The notes beneath the pieces were generated by a model. The model was not told the origin of the DNA. It made no database searches and worked only from the letters and a program-made list of their open reading frames with translations. Positions 35,317-42,230 of a stretch of 64,000 nucleotides of DNA are shown here, piece by piece (the stretch's first letter is position 1; each line of letters starts with the position of its first letter). The position numbers and the translations under genes are program-made. This stretch comes from Mycolicibacterium boenickei (lineage in GTDB: Bacteria > Actinomycetota > Actinomycetes > Mycobacteriales > Mycobacteriaceae), in NCBI RefSeq assembly GCF_010731295.1, contig NZ_AP022579.1:6138001-6202000 (forward strand), in the 5' to 3' direction.

Positions 35317-35948
35317 GCTACAAACCCCACATTCGAAACCTTCACGTCCTGACCGACCTTCTGCATGGTGAAGCGCATCCGCCACGATCGGGGCTGCTGC
35401 TCGGGTGCGCCGGCATTGGACGTTCTGACAGTCACCGCAACGATCGCCTGGGCCTCACCATCCGTCACAGATTCCAGACCCGAATCAGTGACGGTACCCA
35501 CCGACTTCGACTGCGCCTTCTTCACAACATCGACAAACGGCTGCGCACGCTGGGAGAAGTCATCGTGGAACTGGCCCGTGGCCAAGTCGAGTATGCGTTG
35601 AACGTCGGAGTCGGCGTTCTGGTAGTCGATGGTTGTCAAGTTCAGCGCGCCTTGTCTGGCGACCTGCAGGAATAGCTGCCGCTCCTTCTCTGCGTGCTGA
35701 GATTGGTAGGTGCGGAATCCCAGCCAGCCGACCAAGCCCCCCAGCACCACAACGCCGATCAGCCCGGCAATGAGTGCGAGTCGTAGGGGTGAAGCCGACC
35801 GCTTGGCGTCCGCTGAGGCGCCAGCAATGATGTCGACTTCGCCTCCTTCGTCGCTGTCGGCAGCGGCATCGATGTCGACAACAAGCTCGTCGACAACGAC
35901 GTCGACGGACCCATTCACTGTCCCGGTGGCATCACTGTCGTCTGCCAT
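35313..35948 (-). CDS. Mce-associated membrane protein
   Basis: The 211-residue protein has a long acidic N-terminal tail, a transmembrane helix (LRLALIAGLIGVVVLGGLVG) and a NTF2-like extracytoplasmic domain containing ALNLTTIDYQNADSDVQRIL and DLATGQFHDDFSQR. Mce-associated proteins usually follow mceF in mce operons; here the pair stands alone, like the orphaned Mce-associated proteins known in M. tuberculosis. A role in supporting uptake of the lipid degraded by the neighbouring cluster is possible. Confidence 0.88.
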   Translation of the reverse strand: MADDSDATGTVNGSVDVVVDELVVDIDAAADSDEGGEVDIIAGASADAKRSASPLRLALIAGLIGVVVLGGLVGWLGFRTYQSQHAEKERQLFLQVARQGALNLTTIDYQNADSDVQRILDLATGQFHDDFSQRAQPFVDVVKKAQSKSVGTVTDSGLESVTDGEAQAIVAVTVRTSNAGAPEQQPRSWRMRFTMQKVGQDVKVSNVGFVA

Positions 35949-36680
35949 GTTTGTTCCTTTGCGTCGTGGGCCACATTGGTTGGGCGTGGACCTTCTGTCC
36001 TGCCCGATGTACGTTTCGTCGCCGAGTCATACTCGGCGACCGCGCCTTACCGGATGCGACGGTGGCGCAGACATCACTGCAGGTGGGGCCGTCAATCCCG
36101 GCGGTGACCGGGAACCGACCAACCAGGTGATATGCAGGTCGGGGCGCCCTTCCAACTGAAACCCTTGCTCAGCGGCACGCGCACCTCGTTGCTGTCACAT
36201 GACGCGACGGTGGGTGCCCGCTTTGCTGAACGCGCCCCACACCCCACGCACTCACGCACCACCGATACTTCATCAAGACAGTTAATCATATATCGATTTC
36301 TCGGGACAGAACTCTCGCGACGATTGGGCGATCCCTCCGCGACGCGAGACCACGTACGGCCATAGGCCACCAGGTGGCCTATGTGAACCACGACGATGTT
36401 GTGACCAGTGAGGTTGCGTACCGACATCGAGATCGACAAATTGGTCAAGCAGACGTACATCGCCGCTGGAGGAGATCGATTGGTCCGAAGACGAAGTCCG
36501 GCGACGGCTCCGACACTTCATCGTCCCGGTCTTGCCGCCTTGGATGGCTTCAGCGGCGAGCGCGTCTCCCGCACCTCAGAGGTTCAGGTCGCGGTAAGAG
36601 CAGACCTTGAGTCGCTGAACAATCTCGCGGACCAGTTGCGTGCCGCAACGATATGGTAGCGAGTTTCCTCCGCTAGCTCC
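35949..36680. other. Intergenic stretch without a convincing gene
   Basis: About 730 bases. It holds a 9-bp stem-loop at 36018-36040 (GTCGCCGAG/CTCGGCGAC, 5-base loop), an AT-rich patch near 36285-36300, and a 23-base palindrome at 36361-36383. A weak plus-strand frame from GTG 36408 to 36659 (83 codons, MRLRTDIEIDKLVKQTYIAA at the start) has no ribosome-binding site and no recognisable domain. I do not call it a gene. Confidence 0.5.
36361..36383. repeat. Near-perfect 23-base palindrome
   Basis: Arms CATAGGCCACC (36361-36371) and GGTGGCCTATG (36373-36383) are exact complements around a single base. The loop is too short for a good RNA terminator, so a DNA-binding site or recombination remnant is more likely. 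It lies in the gap between the Mce-associated pair and the lipoprotein gene. Confidence 0.55.
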
Positions 36681-37289
36681 CTATCCTCCACCCGCGAGCA
36701 TCTGTTGCATCCGGTCGATCTCCGCCTGCCGTTTTCCAACGATCTGCTTCGCAAACCCGACGGCATCGACGTTTACCCCGTTGGCAATCTCGGCGTTGGC
36801 AATCTGAATGGCCCTCTGGCCGTGGGCAATCATCGACTGAAGCCACAGAACGTCAAAGTCCCGGCCGCTCGATCCTTGCAGCCGGGCCAAAGCCGCTTCG
36901 TCGATAGCACCCGGAGCAGTCGGGCCAGGGCTGCCAGGATCGGGCGGCGTGGTGGAATCCGCGTTCCATTGGACGAGTAGTGCTTTCATCAGCTCGATGT
37001 CAGGCCGCCGTGACGATGCGATGTCTGCCGCAAATTCGATGAGGTCCGAGTTGGTCGAGCGGTCAGCTACCAGTCCTGAAACCTGAATAGCCTGCTGATG
37101 ATTGGCGATAATGCTGTCCGCAAAAGCAGTATCTTCATCATTTGATCCCGCCGGTTCGCCGGTGATGACGGGCGCTTCCGATGTCGATGGCGGCTTCTCA
37201 TCTGGAGTCGGGCCGCTACAAGCCCCCAGGAACAACGTCGCGGCCACGGCGCTGAGACCGGCCAGCGATCGGAAGGAAGTGCGCCTCAT
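36681..37289 (-). CDS. DUF305 family lipoprotein
   Basis: A 202-residue exported lipoprotein: signal peptide with lipobox LFLGAC, a Pro/Ser-rich linker, then two DUF305 repeats (DTAFADSIIANHQQAIQVSG and DFDVLWLQSMIAHGQRAIQI) with the characteristic His/Gln pattern. DUF305 proteins are four-helix proteins of the ferritin-like type thought to bind metals such as copper; their function is not settled. It is transcribed alone on the minus strand just outside the putative left edge of the accessory island. Confidence 0.9.
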   Translation of the reverse strand: MRRTSFRSLAGLSAVAATLFLGACSGPTPDEKPPSTSEAPVITGEPAGSNDEDTAFADSIIANHQQAIQVSGLVADRSTNSDLIEFAADIASSRRPDIELMKALLVQWNADSTTPPDPGSPGPTAPGAIDEAALARLQGSSGRDFDVLWLQSMIAHGQRAIQIANAEIANGVNVDAVGFAKQIVGKRQAEIDRMQQMLAGGG

Positions 37290-37373
37290 CGCCGCAGCAT
37301 ATCGATCGCACCAGGACCAACGTCATCCAGTGACGGAAAGGACTAGATCGACAGATTCGGATCTACCCAAATC

Positions 37374-37505
37374 AGTGGGTTTTCGAAGATCGGACCCCTT
37401 GCCGTGACCTACTAGTAGTACGGTAGTGGTGCGGGTCCGGAAGTGGCTTTTCGGAAGAGTCGGGCGTTCTGGTGCGGGTTCGACAGCGGCTTTTCAGAAG
37501 TGTCC
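37374..37505 (+). repeat. Direct repeats resembling Tn5053/Tn7-like transposase-binding sites
   Basis: Two 34-base copies at 37429-37462 and 37472-37505 are identical at 28 positions without gaps and share GGCTTTTC, GAAG and a 3' GTC. A diverged third copy lies at 37374-37397 (GGGTTTTTCGAAGATCGG). The core TTTTCAGAAG is the one found in the ends of Tn5053-family elements (TTTTCAGAAGACG, from memory). Spacing of 43 bases and common orientation suit an array of TnsB/TniA sites at a left end. Confidence 0.6.
37410..37419. promoter_or_regulatory. CTACTAGTAG palindrome, copy 1
   Basis: A perfect 10-base palindrome embedded in the direct-repeat array and upstream of the DNA-binding protein gene at 37639. 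The same 10-mer occurs at 48664 and 55828, with one-base variants at 50521 and 49097. Confidence 0.5.
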
Positions 37506-37638
37506 GTTGCTTGAGGATGATGAGCGGGCCGCGCATCATCCGATGGTCGTTCTTGGCAGTTCTGGCGGCCCCGCACCCCCCATTCGGCGCGGTGACGCTC
37601 GGGCCCAACCAGGTGGAGATGCGGCGAAGACGAACGTA

Positions 37639-38100
37639 GTGCATCAAGTGCTCAACCCTGACGATTCTGAACTTCTCGACATCGCCGATCTGCCGGAATA
37701 CGCCGGCATCGGCGTCGATGCCCGCATCCGAGAGTTGGTCGGTTCGGCGTTCACAGCCAAGGAAGTGGCCCGTGGGCTCTCGGTCAGCGCCTCAAGCGTG
37801 CACCGCCGGCGGCGCCACCGCGCGCTGTGGGGAATCAACCATGCGCGGACATGGCGATTCCCGGCCGCGCAATTCGTCGTCGCCGACGGGCGGCCGGTCC
37901 GACAAGTGCCCGGCCTCGAGGTGGTGCTCAAGGAGTTGCCCGCGGATCTTCATCCCTTGTCCATCGACGGATTCCTTCACACTCCCCAACCCGATTTGCT
38001 CGTCCGTGACAAGTTGGTCTCCCCCTTGGACTGGTTGCGGGCTGGACGCCCTACCCGGTCAGTACTTACCTGCGCAGCTGCGCTGGACTGGTACGGGTAG
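37639..38100 (+). CDS. Helix-turn-helix protein of unknown function
   Basis: The protein-like sequence begins around GTG 37639 (VHQVLNPDDSELLDIADL); GTG 37648 is an alternative and the frame is open from 37426. It has a MerR/excisionase-like helix-turn-helix (SAFTAKEVARGLSVSASSVH, then RRRRHRALWGI) and a C-terminal module (LSIDGFLHTPQPDLL; SPLDWLRAGRPTRSVLTCA). That module resembles the tail of Xre/ParS-type antitoxins. No toxin gene follows. It lies next to the end-like repeats and copy 1 of the palindrome. Confidence 0.62.
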   Translation: MHQVLNPDDSELLDIADLPEYAGIGVDARIRELVGSAFTAKEVARGLSVSASSVHRRRRHRALWGINHARTWRFPAAQFVVADGRPVRQVPGLEVVLKELPADLHPLSIDGFLHTPQPDLLVRDKLVSPLDWLRAGRPTRSVLTCAAALDWYG

Positions 38101-38513
38101 CCGATCGGCCCTCAACCATTGCGGAGGAAAGCAGCCCGCACGAAAGCGGATGCTCGACATGAGGTGCGCACACAGCAATCTCAGCTGATTCCATCCCACT
38201 CCCCGCTGCAGTTCTACAGCGCTGCACCACGGCGACGGGCGGGGCCGTCTATTGGCCAAAGCTTCTCGGGCTCGTCGGCTCCCGTTGAAGGTGTCACCGT
38301 TCGGTCAGCTGGTTCCTGACCTTCCTCTGAAGGACCAGACTTTTCTGCCACCGCTATGACCTCTGAACAACTGCATGTCGACTGACTGTTTGTTGCCGCC
38401 GCGGCTGAGACTGCGACCGACCACCTCGGTATCGAGACGAGAACCGCATTTGGCCGTCACCGGATAGTTCGCCGCGTCGACACGGACAAGCCCGTACACA
38501 CAAGGGTGTGATA
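38101..38513. other. Intergenic stretch, no gene seen
   Basis: About 410 bases with only short frames that look random. A minus-strand frame at 38305-38529 (VTAKCGSRLDTEVVGRSLSR) could be debris of a lost gene but matches nothing I know. Confidence 0.5.
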
Positions 38514-39176
38514 TCAACGGGCCCAACATTGTTCGGCGTTGCGATACCGATCGTCATGAGCAGACCCGGCGAGATGCGACTGGCGCTTGGCCCGGGAGGT
38601 GCTGAAGTAACGGCGGAGTTTGCGATGAACGTTGGCGTCGGCGTATGCGCGGCGGTAGGCCAGTCGCAGAGAAGGAGTGAGGGTGCCTTCGTCGGCTTCG
38701 CTCGATCGGCGGATGCGGCCGTGGGTGGCTGCGATCATGAGGTTCCGCCAGGTGTGCGCGGCCTCAGTTATGCTGTGCGCGTTGAGGATCGTTAGTGCGG
38801 TGGTGACCCTTGCGGCGGTTTCGGCGGCCGTGTTCTGGGCGGTGCGGCCCGAGTGGGGTGCCGCGGAATTGAGATGTTCCGAATCGCAGCAGGGTAAATC
38901 GGCCTGGGGCTGCAATTGAGAGTAGTCAATTGTCAGTGCTACCCACCTGACGAGGACTCTCAGGGTGTCGAGCGCAGCGACTGACCCCTGACCGCGGCGT
39001 GTAGCGATCGGCGCTTCGGCGAGGAGCAGGCGCATCACCTGGCCTTGGGCCTGAAGAATCATCGGACTACCGGAGAGGTCGACCGGTTGCGCTGAAGCCA
39101 GCTCCGCAGGCGCGCAGCGCTCCGCTCGAATCTCGCCTGCGCACACCGCGGCACCGACCGGGGTACGGGACGCGGG
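38514..39176 (-). pseudogene. TniQ C-terminal fragment
   Basis: The frame is open from about 39176, where an in-frame TGA ends it upstream, to the stop at 38514. It lacks the N-terminal zinc-finger half. What remains follows the layout of the TniQ at 49347-50438: a zinc-site remnant GAAVCAGEIRAERCAP, then LQAQGQVMRLLLAEAP, ALDTLRVLVRWVALTID, VTTALTILNAHSITEAAHTW and LRLAYRRAYADANVHRKLRR. These align with AQRLIADL, LEDMRVLARWML, GYTLALEVLDSPTPRAAHEL and the closing helix of that protein. It is a third, non-functional tniQ in the island. Confidence 0.65.
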
Positions 39177-39221
39177 TCACATTCACCACAACACCAACAC
39201 TGACCAGACCGTGGACTCAGA

Positions 39222-39554
39222 TCAGACCGTCACCCCGGACCCAGGTCGGATTGACATATTCATAGGGGGACGCTCGTCGAAACGAGGATTCGCTCCGATG
39301 AACCATGCCCGCGCGATGGTTTCGCCGTCGACGCCAGCGATCGTCCACCAGGCACGATAGGCCACTTGTAGACGCGCCAGCGACGCATCCCGAGGCTCAG
39401 CGCCATCCTGGCTGGCTCACCCCTACGGCTGTTTGCGGTCACGCGACCCCGCCAACGCGGCCACCAAAGTCGGCCCTAGATGATCGAGAAGTTCACTGAC
39501 CAGCTCGTGGACAGGCAGGCGCACCGCCTGCGCATGGAGCTCCTTGCCGTTCAC
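39222..39554 (-). pseudogene. Decayed MbcA/ParS-like antitoxin gene with in-frame stops
   Basis: Starting at GTG 39554 after GGGAGG, the frame gives HELVSELLDHLGPTLVAALA followed by GSRDRKQP, a TAG and, two codons later, a TGA. The same frame then continues DGAEPRDASLARLQVAYRAW, IAGVDGETIARAWFIGANPR and FDERPP to a stop at 39222. The two parts align over their whole length with the intact protein at 40649-41038 (HEVVAYLLERLGRTAVAYMA; ARSWLLSANPRLDGRTP). Two nonsense codons and a lost C-terminus make it a pseudogene. Confidence 0.7.
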
Positions 39555-39866
39555 CGTGATCACCTCCCAAGCGCCTTTGGCATGGCATAACGCAATAATT
39601 TGCACATCTAAACCCACGAAAAAACCACTGGTAAGCGACCAGATTCGCCGAGTCGCTGCGGTGGCGGCAATGTGCGAGCACCCTGGTCGTCGATCTCCGC
39701 TCGAAGCCATCCTCTCCAGACCCGCTGAACGCACGGTTTCGCTAACAGTTGGTCGTGCCTCGCTTGGGGCGCCGCTCAGATCCCGAATCGGCGCCGCAGA
39801 GCGAACTCGGCATCTCAACAGTTCGTGACCGAATTGCATGCGCAACGTGGCTGCGGTCGAACTGCG
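39555..39866. other. Intergenic stretch, nothing recognised
   Basis: About 310 bases between the antitoxin pseudogene and the zinc-ribbon protein gene. Open frames on both strands have no ribosome-binding site and no protein-like pattern. Confidence 0.45.
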
Positions 39867-40466
39867 TTATGAATCGTCGCCACTGGGTAGCGGGCGATAT
39901 CCGTTTTCTGTGGCGCACGATTCGCACAACGTCTTGAACCAGTCGCGCCGCTCGTGCAGTGATCCTGTTGTGGTGCCGCAACTTTCGCAGGTGGTTGCGC
40001 TGGCTCGCTCGGCGGCAGCAATACGTTCGGCAAACCGACGGCTTGCTTCGTCGGGCAATTCTTCGGAGGCGTGTGCGTAGAAGCGCAGCGTGCCAAACTT
40101 CTCCTTGCACTGATGTAGCGCGTAATGGGGATCGATCGCGGCGAGGTCACGGTCTAGGTCCACGATCAGGGAGTACCAACCGGCGTCGCAGCTGATCCAG
40201 CGGCCCCATCCGTCGGGAATGCGACGCAGGATGGCAGCCAGAGCGTTGTAGTGGTCGCCGGCGTCCTCTGGAACATTGAGCGCATCGCGAAGGGCGTCGA
40301 GGTCCAGACCCGAGAGGGCTTGTCTGGCAGCCTCAGCCGCGGCTTGTCGAGTCTCGGGGTCGCTGCCCTCGACAACAGCGTTGGCAAGCTCGCGTAGCGC
40401 GGACTGCGCGGCCTCCCACCGTGCTGCGGAAGCGGAGTCGAGGGGTTGGGGAGAGTCCTCGGTCAT
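39867..40466 (-). CDS. Zinc-ribbon protein of unknown function
   Basis: The 199-residue protein has an Ala-rich helical N-terminal third. The central block includes GWGRWISCDAGWYSLIVDLD and QCKEKFGTLRFYAH. A C-terminal zinc-ribbon follows: TCESCGTTTGSL and KTLCESCATENGY, with four cysteines. I recall this three-part arrangement from phage and actinobacterial genomes without a known function. A fragment of a related gene lies at 41844-42182, on the other side of the antitoxin and HTH genes. Confidence 0.78.
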   Translation of the reverse strand: MTEDSPQPLDSASAARWEAAQSALRELANAVVEGSDPETRQAAAEAARQALSGLDLDALRDALNVPEDAGDHYNALAAILRRIPDGWGRWISCDAGWYSLIVDLDRDLAAIDPHYALHQCKEKFGTLRFYAHASEELPDEASRRFAERIAAAERASATTCESCGTTTGSLHERRDWFKTLCESCATENGYRPLPSGDDS

Positions 40467-40648
40467 GGCATAAACCTACGACGACGTGGGGACAGGTCAC
40501 GATGGGCGGGATGCGTTCGAGTGCCGCAGGGATACGCAGTCGCCCCACTGAATCTGTCAAACTGGGTGTATTAGGCAGTCATTATGGAGATATTTTCAGA
40601 GCTATTGCGGCCTACTATGAGGTTGCCAAGCAAGGAGGTGCACGAAGC

Positions 40649-41038
40649 ATGGCCGATCTGCTGGTCAAGGCTGCTGATGACACCGCCCGGATGAAGACCC
40701 ATGAGGTGGTCGCTTACTTGCTGGAACGACTTGGGCGCACGGCGGTTGCCTATATGGCCGGGTCGAAGAGTCTTGCGATGCCGGCGCGTTGGGCCTCTGT
40801 GCCCGGAGATGCTGGGCATGCGGAGCCGTCGCCGGAGAAGGCACGGCGTCTGAAGGCTGCGCACGCGGCGTTCCGGTCGATCGAGGACGCCGAGGACGAT
40901 CAGGTGGCGCGTAGCTGGTTGCTGTCGGCGAATCCTCGGCTCGACGGTCGGACCCCGGCGCAGCTTGTCCGTGAGGATCAGATTCCTGCGGTCTTTCGCG
41001 CTGCCGGGGCGTTCCTCACCGACACCTACCAGTCCTGA
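40649..41038 (+). CDS. MbcA/ParS-like antitoxin domain protein
   Basis: ATG at 40649 follows AAGGAGG at 40632-40638; the frame upstream is not protein-like. The 129-residue protein matches the toxin-binding type of Xre/MbcA/ParS antitoxins in layout: a helix-turn-helix region (KTHEVVAYLLERLGRTAVAY), MAGSKSLAMPARW, and the C-terminal ARSWLLSANPRLDGRTPAQL then VREDQIPAVFRAAGAF. Such antitoxins usually precede a RES-domain NAD-phosphorylase toxin; none follows here. It may be an orphan antitoxin or a regulator. A decayed paralogue lies 1 kb upstream. Confidence 0.75.
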   Translation: MADLLVKAADDTARMKTHEVVAYLLERLGRTAVAYMAGSKSLAMPARWASVPGDAGHAEPSPEKARRLKAAHAAFRSIEDAEDDQVARSWLLSANPRLDGRTPAQLVREDQIPAVFRAAGAFLTDTYQS

Positions 41039-41072
41039 GGTCGCCTGAGGCCCGTTGCCCTCAACCGCGATG

Positions 41073-41231
41073 TCACCGCTGGGTCGTGTCGGGCGGCGAT
41101 GGGAGTCCCATCTTGTCGGCGCGGTCGAGTTGGTCCATTTCGTCGACGATGGCGTCGACGCGTGCTCGCCGTTCAGGACTTGCGAGCAACTTGGCGAGAC
41201 GGTCGTTGCCGCGAATGTAGTTCTCAGCCAT
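41073..41231 (-). CDS. Small 52-residue protein, antitoxin-like
   Basis: ATG 41231 follows GAGGAGG at a good distance and gives MAENYIRGNDRLAKLLASPE, RRARVDAIVDEMDQLDRADK and MGLPSPPDTTQR. The charged, helical sequence resembles small mycobacterial antitoxin-like proteins, as far as I recall, and I cannot name the family. It lies 73 bases downstream of the HTH gene at 41305-41733 on the same strand, so the two may be one unit. Confidence 0.62.
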   Translation of the reverse strand: MAENYIRGNDRLAKLLASPERRARVDAIVDEMDQLDRADKMGLPSPPDTTQR

Positions 41232-41304
41232 TTCGGTCCTCCTCAAGCTGCTGCGTCACAGTGTGGCGGCGACAATTGGGTTGGCGAACGCGGTCCGGAT
41301 CCGG

Positions 41305-41733
41305 TCACGGAGCCGGCGGTCTAACAACGGACCGAACATTCTCGTACTCTGGATCACTGAGCAGTCCGAGTTGATGAGCAGCGCTGACCTGGGTCCACGT
41401 TCCCGGTGTAGAACCGTCATGGGGATAGGCGGCGTATTCGGTGAATGTGTATTCGTAGGCGGAAAGCTCTTTGATCAGGTCGTCGCGGGGGGTGGCTTCG
41501 ACGGTGGCCCGCAAGATGAGTTCTTCTGGGGTTGGGGTGTCCCCGAGGGCCCGGCCGCCGCGCACCAGCCGGCCGACGCGCGGCTGCGTGGTGAGAAGCA
41601 GGTCGGCGATGTCTCGTTGGCTCTTACCGAGATTGTGCAGCTGGACCGCATCGTGCATCTCCTCGATTTGGTTGAGGCGTTCGTGGGCGCGGCGGATCAG
41701 TGCTCGGTGGGTGATCCGTTCAACGGTGGCCAT
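41305..41733 (-). CDS. Helix-turn-helix DNA-binding protein, likely autoregulated
   Basis: ATG at 41733 (MATVERITHRALIRRAHERL) is supported by a clean start; the upstream frame crosses the operator. The 142-residue protein has a long helix and a helix-turn-helix (HNLGKSQRDIADLLLTTQPR, VGRLVRG), then a region DDLIKELSAYEYTFTEYAAY and a Pro/Gly-rich segment DGSTPGTWTQVS. Two dyads with GATAC/GTATC half-sites lie just upstream. It could be the DNA-binding half of a toxin-antitoxin unit with the 52-residue protein. Function not known. Confidence 0.75.
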   Translation of the reverse strand: MATVERITHRALIRRAHERLNQIEEMHDAVQLHNLGKSQRDIADLLLTTQPRVGRLVRGGRALGDTPTPEELILRATVEATPRDDLIKELSAYEYTFTEYAAYPHDGSTPGTWTQVSAAHQLGLLSDPEYENVRSVVRPPAP

Positions 41734-41751
41734 GGCCTGCTCCTCGTCACT

Positions 41752-41789
41752 GATACGTAGCCTATCGCCTTTCGATACGTTAGGTATCG
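41752..41789. promoter_or_regulatory. Pair of GATAC/GTATC dyads, probable autoregulatory operators
   Basis: CGATAC-GTTAG-GTATCG (41773-41789) has perfect 6-base arms. A second, less regular site GATACGTAGCCTATC lies at 41752-41766. Centres are about 21 bases apart, two helical turns. They sit 19-56 bases upstream of the HTH gene start at 41733, where its promoter must be. Confidence 0.6.
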
Positions 41790-41843
41790 GAGAAGTGAGG
41801 CTGTGCGTGGAGCAGCCGGACACGGTCCGCTCAACCTCAACGC

Positions 41844-42182
41844 TTGCAGAAAGTCGAGCCCCCTGTACCCCGGCCCGGTCCGATTTCGACGAGCAGCCTC
41901 CGAGAACTTGGAAATCCAGCTCGGCGACGGCAAGAGAGCCGCTTTCTGGTCGGCCGCCTATCGCAACTGTTTGACGCCATGCATGCGATCATCGACGACG
42001 CCGGACGCGCATCGGCGATCGCCTGTGAACGGTGCGGACAACCTGGAAGTCTGCACCGGAGCCGTCGCGTCTGGGTGAAAACCCTCTGCAGCGTCTGCGC
42101 CGAGGAACTCGGATTCCTTCAGCACCAGCGATTTCGGACTGAACTGGGTTCATCGCCCGAAGGCAGCACACCTGTTCTCTGA
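41844..42182 (+). pseudogene. C-terminal fragment of the zinc-ribbon protein family
   Basis: From about ATG 41979 the frame reads AIIDDAGRASAIACERCGQP, GSLHRSRRVWVKTLCSVCAE and ELGFLQHQ. This aligns with the last third of the protein at 39867-40466 (AERASATTCESCG; GSLHERRDWFKTLCESCATE). The conserved central KEKFG block is absent and the sequence before 41979 is not protein-like. The fragment may still be expressed, but as a family member it is truncated. Confidence 0.6.
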
Positions 42183-42230
42183 GCAATTAGCGCCGGCAGT
42201 CGGCCAATCAACCGGTCATTGGTGCGGCAG

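Noticed and set aside
36408..36659. 83-codon frame after the palindrome as a gene
   Set aside because: No ribosome-binding site, no domain and a composition change in the middle.
37639..38100. MbcA-family antitoxin for the HTH protein
   Set aside because: The C-terminal module is only vaguely similar and the N-terminal helix-turn-helix is of another type, so it is left as unknown function.
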